NCBI RefSeq assembly: GCF_011617705.1
Contig: NZ_CP050154.1
Coordinates: forward strand, 1,116,001-1,180,000
Reading direction: 5' to 3'
DNA length: 64,000 nucleotides
DNA from: Brevibacterium limosum
GTDB lineage: Bacteria > Actinomycetota > Actinomycetes > Actinomycetales > Brevibacteriaceae
Below, one piece after another: positions 17,143-26,708 of the stretch (positions are counted from its first letter, which is position 1; every line of letters starts with the position of its first letter). A model generated the notes under the pieces. That model was not told the DNA's origin. It searched no databases and saw only the letters and a program-made list of their open reading frames with translations. Both the position numbers and the translations under genes were made by a program.

Positions 17143-19017
17143 ATGTGTGGAATCGTTGGCTATGTATCCAAGGCCCCCGTTGACAATGCCGATCATTCGG
17201 CGCTCGATGTCGTGCTCGGCGGCCTGAAGAGGCTCGAGTACCGCGGCTACGACTCGGCAGGAGTCGCGCTCGTGACCCCCGACGGTCAGCTCGCCTCGGC
17301 GAAGAAGGCCGGGAAGTTCTCCGCCCTGACCGAGGAGATCGAGGCCAACCCGCTGCCGGCGGCACAGACCGGAATCGGCCACACCCGCTGGGCCACCCAC
17401 GGCGGACCCACCGACGTCAACGCCCACCCGCACCTGGCCGACGGCGGAAAGCTCGCACTCATCCACAACGGGATCATCGAGAACTTCGCCCACCTGAAGA
17501 AGGACCTCGTCGCCGACGGCGTCGAGTTCCTCTCCGAAACCGACACCGAGGTGGCCGCCGCCCAGCTGGCGAAGAACTACAAGGCGACCGGCGACCTCAC
17601 CGCCGCGATGCGCAAGACCGCCGGCGAACTCGAAGGTGCGTTCACCCTGCTCGCCGTCCACGCCGACGCTCCCGGTCAGGTCGTCGCCGCACGCCGGAAC
17701 TCGCCGCTGGTCATCGGACTCGGCGAAGGCGAGAACTTCCTCGGCTCCGACGTCGCCGCGTTCATCGACTACACCCGCACGGCCGTGGAGATCGGCCAGG
17801 ACGAGGTCGTGACGATCACCCCGGAGACGGTCACGATCACGGATACGCAGGGCAACCTCGTCGAGGGTGAGCAGTTCGAGGTCGATTGGGACACCGCCTC
17901 GGCGGAGAAGGGCGGCTTCGCGTCGTTCATGGACAAGGAGATCCATGATCAGCCGCAGGCCGTGGCCGATACTCTGCTCGGTCGCCTCGACACCGACGGC
18001 CGCCTGACACTGGACGAGATGCACATCGACGAGTCGGTGCTGAAGTCCGTGGACAAGATCGTCGTCATCGCCTGCGGCACCGCCGCCTACGCCGGGCAGG
18101 TCGCGAAGTACGCGATCGAGCATTGGTGCCGGATCCCCACCGAGGTGGAACTCGCCCACGAATTCCGCTACCGGGATCCGGTGGTGACCGAGAAGACGCT
18201 GGTCGTGGCGATCTCGCAGTCCGGGGAGACCATGGACACGATCATGGCCGTGCGCCACGCACGTCAGCAGGGTGCGAAGGTCATCGCGATCTGCAACACC
18301 TTCGGATCGACGATCCCACGGGAATCCGATGCCGCGCTCTACACCCACGCCGGCCCGGAGATCGCCGTGGCGTCGACGAAGGCATTCCTGTCGCAGGTCG
18401 TCGCCTGCTACCTGCTCGGCCTCTACCTCGCCCAGCTGCGGGGCAACAAGTTCCGCGATGAGATCGGGTCGATCCTCGCCGAACTGCAGACCATCCCGGA
18501 GAAGATCCAGCACATCCTCGATGAGACGAAGTCGCAGGTCCTCGCCCTGGCCGACCGCAATCAGGAAGTCGGTTCGGTGCTGTTCCTCGGCCGTCACGTC
18601 GGCTACCCGGTGGCGATGGAAGGTGCGCTCAAGCTCAAGGAGCTCGCGTACATCCACGCCGAGGGCTTCGCCGCCGGTGAGCTCAAGCACGGGCCGATCG
18701 CGCTCATCGACGACGGTCAGCTCGTCATCATCGTCGTCCCGTCGAAGCGCGGTCGGGACTCGCTGCATGCGAAGGTCATCTCGAACATCCAGGAGGTGCG
18801 CGCACGCGGTGCGAACACCGTCGTCATCGCCGAGGAAGGCGACGAAGAGGTCGATCAGTTCGCCTCCGAGGTCATCTTCGTGCCCGAGACGACGACGCTC
18901 ATGGCGCCGCTGCTGACAACCGTTCCGCTGCAGATCTTCGCGATGGAGCTGGCCACGGCCAAGGGCCTCGACGTCGACCAGCCGCGCAACCTCGCGAAGT
19001 CGGTCACGGTCGAATGA
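17143..19017 (+). CDS. glmS: Glutamine--fructose-6-phosphate aminotransferase (isomerizing)
   Basis: 624 aa, normal for GlmS. It makes glucosamine-6-phosphate from fructose-6-phosphate and glutamine. MCGIVGYV at the N-terminus puts the catalytic Cys at residue 2 after Met removal, so the ATG at 17143 must be the start; longer in-frame extensions are spurious. The glutaminase domain (RLEYRGYDSAG, GHTRWATHG) is followed by two SIS sugar-isomerase domains (VVIACGTAAYAGQVA, SQSGETMDTI, HAEGFAAGELKHGPIALI). The C-terminal DQPRNLAKSVTVE is canonical. acpS follows after 75 nt. Confidence 0.97.
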   Translation: MCGIVGYVSKAPVDNADHSALDVVLGGLKRLEYRGYDSAGVALVTPDGQLASAKKAGKFSALTEEIEANPLPAAQTGIGHTRWATHGGPTDVNAHPHLADGGKLALIHNGIIENFAHLKKDLVADGVEFLSETDTEVAAAQLAKNYKATGDLTAAMRKTAGELEGAFTLLAVHADAPGQVVAARRNSPLVIGLGEGENFLGSDVAAFIDYTRTAVEIGQDEVVTITPETVTITDTQGNLVEGEQFEVDWDTASAEKGGFASFMDKEIHDQPQAVADTLLGRLDTDGRLTLDEMHIDESVLKSVDKIVVIACGTAAYAGQVAKYAIEHWCRIPTEVELAHEFRYRDPVVTEKTLVVAISQSGETMDTIMAVRHARQQGAKVIAICNTFGSTIPRESDAALYTHAGPEIAVASTKAFLSQVVACYLLGLYLAQLRGNKFRDEIGSILAELQTIPEKIQHILDETKSQVLALADRNQEVGSVLFLGRHVGYPVAMEGALKLKELAYIHAEGFAAGELKHGPIALIDDGQLVIIVVPSKRGRDSLHAKVISNIQEVRARGANTVVIAEEGDEEVDQFASEVIFVPETTTLMAPLLTTVPLQIFAMELATAKGLDVDQPRNLAKSVTVE

Positions 19018-19025
19018 TCCGCTTC

Positions 19026-19058
19026 GGTGCCGGATCCGACGATGTCCGGTCCGGCACC
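19026..19058 (+). terminator. Hairpin between glmS and acpS
   Basis: GGTGCCGGA (19026-19034) pairs with TCCGGCACC (19050-19058) nine nt after the glmS stop. No U-tract follows, so it may attenuate or stabilise rather than fully terminate. Confidence 0.35.
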
Positions 19059-19092
19059 TGAGTCGGTCGGAGTTTTCTGAGGAGGTCCGGTT

Positions 19093-19563
19093 ATGGCGAT
19101 TCTGGGGATCGGCACTGACATCGCCGATGTGCCGCGCTTCGCCGAGCACATCGAACGGGTGCCCGAACTCCTCGACCGTCTGCTCACCCCCGGTGAGCAG
19201 CTCAAACGCAACGGCAAGCGCAGGACGGATGCCTCCTTGGCGGCGCGGTTCTCCGCGAAGGAGGCGCTGAAGAAGGCCATCGGCTTCCCCGGGTGGCTGC
19301 CCTGGCAGTCCGCCGAGGTGGTCCCCGCCCTATCCGGTGCGCCGAGTTTCCGCCTGCGCGGGCTCGTGCTCGACCACTTCCGCGCCATCGGCGGGACGAA
19401 CATCCACCTGTCGATCACCCACGATGCGCACCTGACGATGACCTTCGTCATCGCCGAGGGGGAGGGCCCCTCGCTGAGCCCCGGCATCGAGGGAGCCGCT
19501 GAGCACTTCACGCACTCGATGTACGGGAAGGGATCGCGCCTCGGTGACAGGCCTGATCACTGA
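19093..19563 (+). CDS. acpS: Holo-[acyl-carrier-protein] synthase
   Basis: 156 aa. It transfers 4'-phosphopantetheine from CoA to acyl carrier protein. MAILGIGTDIADVPRF holds the Mg-binding Asp (residue 9), and ARFSAKEALKKAIG holds the second acidic residue (Glu57). ITHDAHLTMTFVIAE is the usual closing strand. It is about 30 residues longer than minimal AcpS because of a C-terminal tail. AGGAGG at 19080-19085 is one of the strongest ribosome sites in the window. The glmS-acpS order, with nnr downstream, is common in Actinobacteria. Confidence 0.94.
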   Translation: MAILGIGTDIADVPRFAEHIERVPELLDRLLTPGEQLKRNGKRRTDASLAARFSAKEALKKAIGFPGWLPWQSAEVVPALSGAPSFRLRGLVLDHFRAIGGTNIHLSITHDAHLTMTFVIAEGEGPSLSPGIEGAAEHFTHSMYGKGSRLGDRPDH

Positions 19564-19609
19564 ACGCCCGAGCGTCGGACGACCGTCCGCCGGGTTCGGG
19601 AACCCGGCA

Positions 19610-19615
19610 TAGACT
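19610..19615 (+). promoter_or_regulatory. -10 hexamer for a leaderless M20 amidohydrolase mRNA
   Basis: TAGACT followed by 6 nt and then the ATG at 19622; no Shine-Dalgarno sequence. A short GGGTTC/GAACCC hairpin (19592-19605) just upstream could end acpS transcription. Confidence 0.5.
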
Positions 19616-19621
19616 CAGGGC

Positions 19622-20881
19622 ATGAGCACTCTTCCTGACACAGCCGAGCCACGTCCCGTCCACCTGCCCACCGCCGATGACGCGAACGACATCGCTGCCG
19701 GCCTGGTCACCCTGCGTCGGGCCCTGCACGAGAACGTCGAGGTCGGACTTGACCTGCCGGTGACGCAGAAGCTCGTCCTCGAGGCCATCGAAGGCCTCAA
19801 CATCGAGGTCACCGCGGGAGAGCGGCTGTCCTCGATCGTCGTGGTGCTTCGCGGCGGCGCGCGAAAGACCGACTCTTCCGGGGTCGTTCCGGCCGTCCTC
19901 CTGCGCGGGGACATGGACGGACTGCCCGTCACCGAGGCGACCGGATTCGACTTCGCGGCCACCTCGGGGAGGATGCACGCCTGCGGCCACGACCTGCACA
20001 CGGCCGGCCTCGTCGGCGCGCTCAAACTCCTCCACCGCGACCGCGAGACCCTGCCCGGCGACGTCGTGTTCATGTTCCAGCCCGGCGAAGAAGGCTATGA
20101 CGGGGCCGGGAAGATGATCGACGAAGGCGTCCTCGATGCTGCCGGCCCCCGCGTCAGAGCCGCGTTCGGCATCCATGTCTCCGCCGACGCCGACCTCGGT
20201 GTCGTCAGCTCTCGACCGGGCCCGTACATGGCGGCGTTCTCGAAGATGACGATCACCGTGGGCGGCAAGGGCACGCACGCCTCCCGCCCGGCCACCGGCA
20301 AGGACCCCATCCAGGTCGGCGCCATGCTCGTCGGCCAGCTGCAGGAGTACATCACCCGCCGTTTCGACATCTTCGACCCGCTCGTGGTCACCGTCGGCCA
20401 GTTCAACGGCGGCACCGCGCCCAACGTCGTCCCCGACTTCGCGACGTTGGTCGTCAGTGTGCGCACCTTCTCCGAATCCGTGACGTCCCGCGCCGAGGTG
20501 GAGCTTCCTCAGCTCGTCCGTGACCTCGTCGCCGCCCACGGTCTGTCCGCCGAGGTCGAGTACGAACAGATCCTTCCCCCGACGATCAACGACGACGCCG
20601 AGGCGGAGTTCTTCCTCTCCACCTTCACCGACCTCTTCGGTGAGGAGCGGATGGTGCGCAAGGCGAATCCGCTGCCCGGCTCCGAAGACTTCTCCCGCGT
20701 CCTCGACGCCGTGCCGGGTGCGTACGGACATTTCGGAGTCGCCCTGCCGAACCTGCCGGTCGACGAACGCGAAGCCAACCATTCCCCGCGCGCACGCCAC
20801 AGCGATGACGGCCTGGCCGACCAGGCTCTGTTCCTCGCGCACCTCGCCGGGCGCAGGCTCGCGAAGCTGGTCGAGGACTGA
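19622..20881 (+). CDS. M20-family amidohydrolase (hippurate/N-acyl-amino-acid hydrolase type)
   Basis: 419 aa. Metal-dependent hydrolase of the M20D/amidohydrolase group, which cleaves N-acyl amino acids or related amides. LLRGDMDGLPVTE, MHACGHDLHTAG (Cys121 and His123 as metal ligands) and FQPGEEGYDGAGKMI are diagnostic. KMTITVGGKGTHASRP belongs to the inserted dimerisation domain, and NPLPGSEDFSRVLD supplies a late ligand. Exact substrate unknown. It starts a probably independent transcript between acpS and nnr. Confidence 0.9.
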   Translation: MSTLPDTAEPRPVHLPTADDANDIAAGLVTLRRALHENVEVGLDLPVTQKLVLEAIEGLNIEVTAGERLSSIVVVLRGGARKTDSSGVVPAVLLRGDMDGLPVTEATGFDFAATSGRMHACGHDLHTAGLVGALKLLHRDRETLPGDVVFMFQPGEEGYDGAGKMIDEGVLDAAGPRVRAAFGIHVSADADLGVVSSRPGPYMAAFSKMTITVGGKGTHASRPATGKDPIQVGAMLVGQLQEYITRRFDIFDPLVVTVGQFNGGTAPNVVPDFATLVVSVRTFSESVTSRAEVELPQLVRDLVAAHGLSAEVEYEQILPPTINDDAEAEFFLSTFTDLFGEERMVRKANPLPGSEDFSRVLDAVPGAYGHFGVALPNLPVDEREANHSPRARHSDDGLADQALFLAHLAGRRLAKLVED

Positions 20882-21022
20882 TCCGGACGGCGCCGGCAAA
20901 GAGCACCCGGGCAGACATGCGCTGTTCTGAAAGGCTCTGCCCCGACCGACTCTGGCCTCGAAGAGCGAGAAGGCATACGGTGCAAGTAAGAACCGAACCG
21001 TGACGATGTGCAGGAGCAGCCG

Positions 21023-22546
21023 ATGAGTGTGTTCGCCTACCCGAGCGAGATCATCCGGGAAGCCGAGGTGCCTCTGCTCGAGGCCGGTGTCCCGCTCATG
21101 GCCCGTGCTGCCCGGGCGCTGGCGAACATCAGCATCGACACCCTCACCGCCCGCTTCGGGCGGGTCACCGGAGCCAGGGTGTGCGTGCTGGCCGGTCCGG
21201 GAAACAACGCCGGGGATGCGCTCTTCGCCGCCTCGACACTGGGCAGGCGCGGTGCCGCGGTCACCGTCATCACCCTCTTCGACCGCACTCACGACGAGGG
21301 GCTGACCGCCGCGCGCCGTGCCGGAGCACAGGTCATCGCGTTCACGACGGCCGAGGCTGACGCCACCGACGCCTTTCGGGAACTCTCCCGCGCCGACCTG
21401 GTCCTCGACGGCATTCTGGGCACCGGCGGCAGGCGCGGACTGCCCGAGCACATCGCCGACCTCGTCGCCGATTGGGCCCCGCACCGCACCGGGAGCCTCA
21501 TCGCCGTCGATGTGCCCTCCGACCTCAGCCCGGATAGCGACGGCGCCGAGGCCCGCCTGCACGCCGACCGCACCGTGACCTTCGGCGGCTTGAAAGAAGA
21601 ACTCGTCGACCCGCGCGTGCACGAGTTCACCGGCAGCATCGACGTCATCGACATCGGCTTGGGACTCGACACCGAGCAGGCCGTGGCTGAACTCCTCGAC
21701 GCAGACGACCTCAGCAGGGACTTCCCCCGCCCGCAGGCGGGCGGCCACAAATACTCCCGCGGCGTCGTCGGGGTCCTCGCCGGCTCCGAGGACTATCCGG
21801 GTGCGGGCGTGCTCACGACCACCTCGGCGGTGAGCACCGGGGCGGGGATGGTCCGCTATCTCGGCTCTCCGCTCGTCGCCGAGTACGTCATCGGTGTCCA
21901 CCCCGAGGTGGTCAGCGCCTCCGGCCGGGTCAATGCGTTCGTCTTCGGGCCCGGCGACCCCGAGCCCGAATTCGTCCAGAGCGCCACCGACGCCCTCAGC
22001 GACTCACACATTCCAGTGATCATCGACGCCGGCGGACTCGAGATGGTCGGGCGTGCCGAGGCGATGGTCGGCACCTGGATGGCCGAGCGGCCGATCATCA
22101 TCACTCCGCACGCCGGTGAGCTGGCCCGCCTGCTCAGCCGACTGCTCGGCGAGATCATCACGGCCGGTCGCATCGGACAGGACCCGGCCGGGTGGGCCCG
22201 GCAGGCCGCGGATCTGACCGGGACGATCGTGCTCCTCAAGGGCCACCACACCGTCATCGCCGCTCCCGACGGTCTGGTTGTCCTGCCCGAGCCGGGTCCG
22301 GCGAGCCTCGCCACTGCCGGGTCCGGCGACGTGCTGGCCGGGATCCTCGGCACGCTGGCCGCGATCGCATCGGCGCGGCACCGTTACGACGGCGATGACC
22401 AGCCCGTTCCGAGCCGCGAATGGGCTCGGCTGGCCGGTCTCGGCGTGCTCGTGCACAACGCTGCCGGAGGGCGGGCCGTCACCGCCTCCGGGTTCGCCGA
22501 TGCCCTCACCGAGGTGGTCGAGGAACTCATCCACGGAGCGAGCTGA
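21023..22546 (+). CDS. nnr: Bifunctional NAD(P)H-hydrate epimerase / ADP-dependent dehydratase
   Basis: 507 aa two-domain repair enzyme. The N-terminal YjeF_N epimerase (LAGPGNNAGDALFAASTLGR, DLVLDGILGTGGRRGLP) interconverts R and S hydrates. The C-terminal carbohydrate-kinase-like domain (KYSRGVVGVLAGSEDYPGAG, ITPHAGELARLL, ATAGSGDVLAGILGTLA) dehydrates the S form to restore NAD(P)H. The ATG at 21023 has GGAG 8 nt upstream and is preferred to an in-frame GTG at 21008. It converges with the L,D-transpeptidase gene. Confidence 0.94.
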   Translation: MSVFAYPSEIIREAEVPLLEAGVPLMARAARALANISIDTLTARFGRVTGARVCVLAGPGNNAGDALFAASTLGRRGAAVTVITLFDRTHDEGLTAARRAGAQVIAFTTAEADATDAFRELSRADLVLDGILGTGGRRGLPEHIADLVADWAPHRTGSLIAVDVPSDLSPDSDGAEARLHADRTVTFGGLKEELVDPRVHEFTGSIDVIDIGLGLDTEQAVAELLDADDLSRDFPRPQAGGHKYSRGVVGVLAGSEDYPGAGVLTTTSAVSTGAGMVRYLGSPLVAEYVIGVHPEVVSASGRVNAFVFGPGDPEPEFVQSATDALSDSHIPVIIDAGGLEMVGRAEAMVGTWMAERPIIITPHAGELARLLSRLLGEIITAGRIGQDPAGWARQAADLTGTIVLLKGHHTVIAAPDGLVVLPEPGPASLATAGSGDVLAGILGTLAAIASARHRYDGDDQPVPSREWARLAGLGVLVHNAAGGRAVTASGFADALTEVVEELIHGAS

Positions 22547-22627
22547 GCCGCAGCCCACCGGCGCCGAGGCGGCTGCCTGCCGATGCGGACGCGGAGCCGG
22601 AGGACGCCTACCGCGACGCCATCGGAC

Positions 22628-23305
22628 TCAGTGGATGAGGATCTGCGTCGGCGTCGATCCCTCCCACTTCATCGCTTTGACGAGGCTGGATTCGTACATC
22701 GACACGCAGCCGGCCGTCTTCATCGACTCCGTGTTCGCGTGCAGGAAGATCGCCGAACCCTTACCCGGAGTGCGCGCCTCGTTGTAGCCGATGACCTGGG
22801 CATACTTATACGGTTTCGGTTGGTAGAGCGATTCGCCTTCGTATCCCTCCGACTTCAGCTGCATCGTGTTGTAGCCCTCGGCTTTCGTCGCGTCACCGTC
22901 GACCCAGACATGGTCGCGGGTGACCTTTGTCCAGTCCTTCTTCAGGCCCGGATCGGCCGAGGTGCCGAATCCGTCGCGCATCCAGAACACGCCCTTCGGG
23001 GTCTTTCCGTCGCCTTCGCGCTTGCTCGACGTCGTGCCGTTGTATCCGAGCCGGGCCTTATATGGGCCGCTGTCGCGGACGTACCGGTCGCCGGACTTCT
23101 TGCACAGGTAGATATCGGCGGTGATCGTCGACCGCTGCTTGACCTCGATGGCCTTCGCCGCCGTGACTGACGTCTTCGCCTCGACGCCGGTGCAGTACTT
23201 CGCGGCCGCCTCGGCGGGGCCAGTCTGTCCGGTCACTGTGAGGACCGCCGCGAACAGGACGGCCGCGATCACTATCGCGGTGGTGCGGGCTGATGTGGTG
23301 TGCAT
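22628..23305 (-). CDS. Secreted L,D-transpeptidase-like (YkuD/ErfK) protein
   Basis: 225 aa. A Sec signal peptide (TAIVIAAVLFAAVLTVTG, ending near AEAA) precedes a YkuD-type domain: RLGYNGTTSSKREGDGKTPK, then IFLHANTESMKTAGCVSMYE, where His and Cys correspond to the catalytic residues of cell-wall L,D-transpeptidases. It probably cross-links or trims peptidoglycan outside the membrane, but the sequence is a divergent subgroup and activity is inferred. The start is at 23305, with GAAGGAGA 4 nt upstream; longer upstream reading is spurious. It is divergent from alr, another wall gene. Confidence 0.85.
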   Translation of the reverse strand: MHTTSARTTAIVIAAVLFAAVLTVTGQTGPAEAAAKYCTGVEAKTSVTAAKAIEVKQRSTITADIYLCKKSGDRYVRDSGPYKARLGYNGTTSSKREGDGKTPKGVFWMRDGFGTSADPGLKKDWTKVTRDHVWVDGDATKAEGYNTMQLKSEGYEGESLYQPKPYKYAQVIGYNEARTPGKGSAIFLHANTESMKTAGCVSMYESSLVKAMKWEGSTPTQILIH

Positions 23306-23558
23306 GATGTCTCCTTCTTCATCGAATGGTTCTGCGGACTCTTCTTCGCCGAACGCATCGTCGGCTGCACCTGCGGCGCCGGCAGAAGAAGCGCCGACGG
23401 CCGCGGAGGAACAGCGTAACGAAGGTGCTGGTCTGGGACTGAGCATTCTCACGATGAAGATTCGGCCGGGGCGCCGCCTCTGTGGAGTCGGCCCCTTCCG
23501 GCTCCGGCGGAAGGGACCGATACTGCTTGCGGGCATGGGTCGGCGGTAGTCTTATCCA

Positions 23559-24791
23559 GTGACATCTTTCGACATCCCCGAGGCTCTCGTACGGGCCGAG
23601 ATCGATGAGGCGGCCCTGCGGGACAATGCCGCAGTCCTTGCCGATCGCCTCGCACCCGCCCGCCTCAAATGCGTCGTCAAGGCCAATGCCTACGGCCACG
23701 GCGTCGACCTCGTCGCTCCCGCCCTCTTCGCGGCCGGATGGCGCGAGTTCTGCGTGGCCACGATCCCCGAAGCGCTGCACCTGCGCAGCCTGCTCGGCCC
23801 CGAAGCCGAGATCATCGCGTGGCTCTACGGACCGACGACCGACCTCGACGAGGCGGTGCGCGCTGACATCCAACTGGGCATTTCGACGGTCGAATCCCTC
23901 GACCGACTGTTCGAAGCGGCTCGCCGCACCGGCATCACAGCCCGAGCCCATCTGAAGGTCGACACCGGGCTCGGCCGCAACGGACTGTCCCCGGAAGCGC
24001 TCGTCCGCGCCTACGACTGGCTGCGCCGCCACGCCGAAGACAGCCGCAGCGCTGACACCGACGACGCCGACCTCACCGACGACCCCGGTGCCACTGCCGA
24101 TATCCGCATCGTCGGGATCATGAGCCACTATGCGGTCGCCGATGAACCCGAACGCCCCGAGACCGCAGCGCAGAGCGCGGTCTTCTCCTCCGCCCACGGA
24201 CAGCTTCGGGCAGTGCTCGACGCCGCTGACGGCCGCCTCGGCGAATCGGATGATCTGGACGTCCACATCGCGAACTCGCCGGGCGCGCTCACCCTGGGAC
24301 CGTGCCCGGGCACTTCGGCGAGGGTGGGGCTCGCCCTCTACGGGCTGTCCCCGCTCGAGGACGGGGACCCGACGGTCCTCGGGCTGCGACCGGTCATGCG
24401 GCTGGTCTCCACCGTCATCAACCTCAAGGATATTCCCGCAGGTCACGGCGCCTCATATGGGCTGACGTTCACCGCTGCGACCGACACTCGGTTCGCGCTC
24501 GTGCCCGGGGGATACGGGGACGGACTGCCGCGGGCGGCTTCGAACCGCGCCGAGGTGGCCATCCGCGGTCGTCGCTACCCCGTCGTCGGGCGTATCGCCA
24601 TGGATCAGATGATCATCGACATCGGTGCGGGCAACGACGAGGTGGCCATCGGCGACGAGGTCGTCATCTTCGGGCCCGGTGGGCCGAGCGCGGCCGAGTG
24701 GGGGACCTGGGCGAACACGATCAACTACGAGATCGTCACCCAGCTCAGCGCCCGCGTCGACCGCACAGTACGGAAAGGAGACGGGCGATGA
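23559..24791 (+). CDS. alr: Alanine racemase
   Basis: 410 aa, GTG start. PLP enzyme making D-alanine for peptidoglycan. The PLP Lys is residue 41 in VVKANAYGHG; HLKVDTGLGRNGL, LALYGLSP, and HGASYGLTF with the second catalytic Tyr are all present. An acidic Asp-rich insert around residues 160-175 is unusual but lies outside the core. TAGTCT lies 6 nt before the GTG and there is no ribosome site, so the mRNA is probably leaderless. It overlaps tsaE by 4 nt and heads the alr-tsaE-tsaB-rimI operon. Confidence 0.95.
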   Translation: MTSFDIPEALVRAEIDEAALRDNAAVLADRLAPARLKCVVKANAYGHGVDLVAPALFAAGWREFCVATIPEALHLRSLLGPEAEIIAWLYGPTTDLDEAVRADIQLGISTVESLDRLFEAARRTGITARAHLKVDTGLGRNGLSPEALVRAYDWLRRHAEDSRSADTDDADLTDDPGATADIRIVGIMSHYAVADEPERPETAAQSAVFSSAHGQLRAVLDAADGRLGESDDLDVHIANSPGALTLGPCPGTSARVGLALYGLSPLEDGDPTVLGLRPVMRLVSTVINLKDIPAGHGASYGLTFTAATDTRFALVPGGYGDGLPRAASNRAEVAIRGRRYPVVGRIAMDQMIIDIGAGNDEVAIGDEVVIFGPGGPSAAEWGTWANTINYEIVTQLSARVDRTVRKGDGR

Positions 24792-25393
24792 GGTTCCATC
24801 TCGAATCACTCGAGCAGATGCGCACGTTCGCTGCCGCGTTGGCCGATCATCTGCGAGCCGGTGACCTGCTCATCCTCACGGGCAACCTCGGTGCGGGGAA
24901 GACGACGTTCACCCAATCGCTGGGGAAGGCCCTCGACGTGGCCGGCCGGATCACCTCGCCGACGTTCATCATCGCACGCGTTCACCCGTCGCGCAGAGGC
25001 GGCCCCGCGCTCGTCCACGTCGACGCGTACCGGTTGGCCGACGGGGAGGAGCTCGAAGACCTCGACCTCGACTCCGAGCTCGACGAGTCGATCACCGTCG
25101 TCGAATGGGGCGCCGGCATGGCCGAGCAGCTCAGCAGCGACCATCTCGACATCACCATCGCTCCGGTGTGGGACGAGGACACCGACGACGAGGAACTCAT
25201 CGGGGCCGAAGACGCAGACGAGTCGGAGGACGAACGGCGCACCGTCGACCTCACCGGTCACGGGGATGCCTGGGCCGCGCGCATGCCGCGAGTTCAAGCT
25301 GATATCTCGGCACTGGCGAACGTGAGAGTCGAAAACCCGGCCTCCGCGGACCTTCCCGCTGAGGGTTCGGCGAATGAGGGAGACGAAACATGA
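24788..25393 (+). CDS. tsaE: tRNA t6A biosynthesis ATPase TsaE
   Basis: 201 aa. It is the ATPase partner of TsaB-TsaD in making N6-threonylcarbamoyladenosine at tRNA position 37. Walker A GNLGAGKT is at residues 32-39, followed by ITSPTFIIARVH, HVDAYRL and ITVVEWGAGMAE. An acidic C-terminal extension of about 60 residues (VWDEDTDDEELIGAEDADES...) goes beyond usual TsaE. The ATG overlaps the alr stop (ATGA), with GGAG upstream inside alr, and the 3' end overlaps tsaB likewise. Confidence 0.94.
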   Translation: MRFHLESLEQMRTFAAALADHLRAGDLLILTGNLGAGKTTFTQSLGKALDVAGRITSPTFIIARVHPSRRGGPALVHVDAYRLADGEELEDLDLDSELDESITVVEWGAGMAEQLSSDHLDITIAPVWDEDTDDEELIGAEDADESEDERRTVDLTGHGDAWAARMPRVQADISALANVRVENPASADLPAEGSANEGDET

Positions 25394-26205
25394 TCATTCT
25401 GGGCATCGACACCTCTCAGTCGGCATCCGTGGCCCTCGTCGACACGGACACCGGTTCGGTCATCGCCGCTGAGCAGGCCGATGACCAGCGTCGACACGTC
25501 GAATTCATCGGTCCCGCGCTCGCGGACGTGCTCGCCGCAGAAGTCCAGCCCGAACTCGTCGTCGTCGGCATCGGGCCCGGTCCCTTCACGGGACTGCGAG
25601 TGGGCATCGCCGCCGGCATCGCCGTCGGCCAGGCCCGCGGAATCCCGGTCAAGGGCCTGCTGTCCCAGACCGCGATCGCCGAAGAATTCGTGCGCACCTC
25701 GGCGGGAGACCCGCCGGCAACCGACACGGTGAACGCGTCGGCAGACGTCTCGACCGCCGCGGACGAAACCGGCCGCCTCGTACTCATCGCCTCGGACGCC
25801 CGCCGCAAGGAGGTCTATTTCAGCGTCTATGACTCAGCCGATGCTTCACTGAGTGCCGGACCCTTCGTGGCGAAACCGACCGAGGTCGCCTCAGCCCTCG
25901 CCGACAACGGCTTTCGGCTCGACCCGTCCGGAACTGAGCAGGGACGGAATGAGGCCGCATCAGCCGATCCGTCGACTTCGGCAACGGCTCCGATCAGCGA
26001 GAAGCTCGGCCGAGGATTCGTCCTCTATCCCGACACACTCGGAGCCCCGAGCGCCGAGTCCATCACCGACCCCCGTGCCGAATATCTCGCCCTCGCAGCG
26101 GCACGTGAACTCGCCGCCGGTCGAGAACTGAACGAACCGATTCCCGAATACCTGCGCGAACCCGACGCGAAGGCGACGCCGGTGCGTGAGAGCTCGCTGA
26201 GATGA
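25390..26205 (+). CDS. tsaB: tRNA threonylcarbamoyladenosine biosynthesis protein TsaB
   Basis: 271 aa. ASKHA-fold scaffold that dimerises with TsaD. The N-terminal MIILGIDTSQSASVALVDTD and GIGPGPFTGLRVGIAAGIAV (residues 60-79) are hallmarks. The second half carries Ala/Asp/Ser-rich low-complexity inserts (about residues 113-130 and 175-200). ATGA overlaps at both ends tie it to tsaE and rimI. Confidence 0.93.
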   Translation: MIILGIDTSQSASVALVDTDTGSVIAAEQADDQRRHVEFIGPALADVLAAEVQPELVVVGIGPGPFTGLRVGIAAGIAVGQARGIPVKGLLSQTAIAEEFVRTSAGDPPATDTVNASADVSTAADETGRLVLIASDARRKEVYFSVYDSADASLSAGPFVAKPTEVASALADNGFRLDPSGTEQGRNEAASADPSTSATAPISEKLGRGFVLYPDTLGAPSAESITDPRAEYLALAAARELAAGRELNEPIPEYLREPDAKATPVRESSLR

Positions 26206-26708
26206 CCTCCACGACCATCGTCGAGCTTCCCTGGTGGGACCTCGCCGAAGTGGCCGAACACGATGCGGCGATCTTCGGACCCACCGCGTGGACGCTCGCC
26301 TACTACTGGTCGGTCAAGGCACAGAACGGCACGATGATGCTCGCCGCCAGGTTCGCCTCGGCGGACGATGCGGACGCGGACTGCGCAGCTGCAGACAGGG
26401 ACGCAACCGCCTCGGCGGGGGAGCTGGCCGGGTGGATCGTCATGTCCAGTGCCGGGGCGGAAGCCGATGTCATGACGATCGCGACCACCGAGGCGGCACG
26501 CGGTCAGGGCATCGGCTGGGTCCTCCTGCAAGCCGGGATCGACTGGGCGAAGAACCGCGGCGCTGAGGTCGTCCACCTCGAAGTCGACGAACGCAATGCC
26601 ACGGCGCTGGCGATGTACGCATCCTTCGGATTCTCAGAGTGGGGACGGCGCCCGGACTACTATCCGGGCGCCGACGGAATCCTCATGCGGCTGCGGATCG
26701 GTGACTAG
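26202..26708 (+). CDS. rimI: Ribosomal-protein-alanine N-acetyltransferase-like GNAT protein
   Basis: 168 aa GNAT acetyltransferase. IATTEAARGQGIGWVLLQAG is the acetyl-CoA pyrophosphate loop (RGQGIG), followed by VVHLEVDERNATALAMYASF and GFSEWGRRPDYY, the RimI signature. RimI acetylates the N-terminus of S18 and other proteins. An acidic Ala/Asp insert sits around residues 50-70. It is the last gene of the alr operon; its TAG stop shares the palindrome CTAG (26705-26708) with the stop of the convergent heme oxygenase gene. Confidence 0.9.
   Translation: MTSTTIVELPWWDLAEVAEHDAAIFGPTAWTLAYYWSVKAQNGTMMLAARFASADDADADCAAADRDATASAGELAGWIVMSSAGAEADVMTIATTEAARGQGIGWVLLQAGIDWAKNRGAEVVHLEVDERNATALAMYASFGFSEWGRRPDYYPGADGILMRLRIGD

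Noticed and set aside
16936..19149. 737-codon minus-strand frame over glmS
   Set aside because: Antisense shadow of a textbook GlmS; no recognisable domain.
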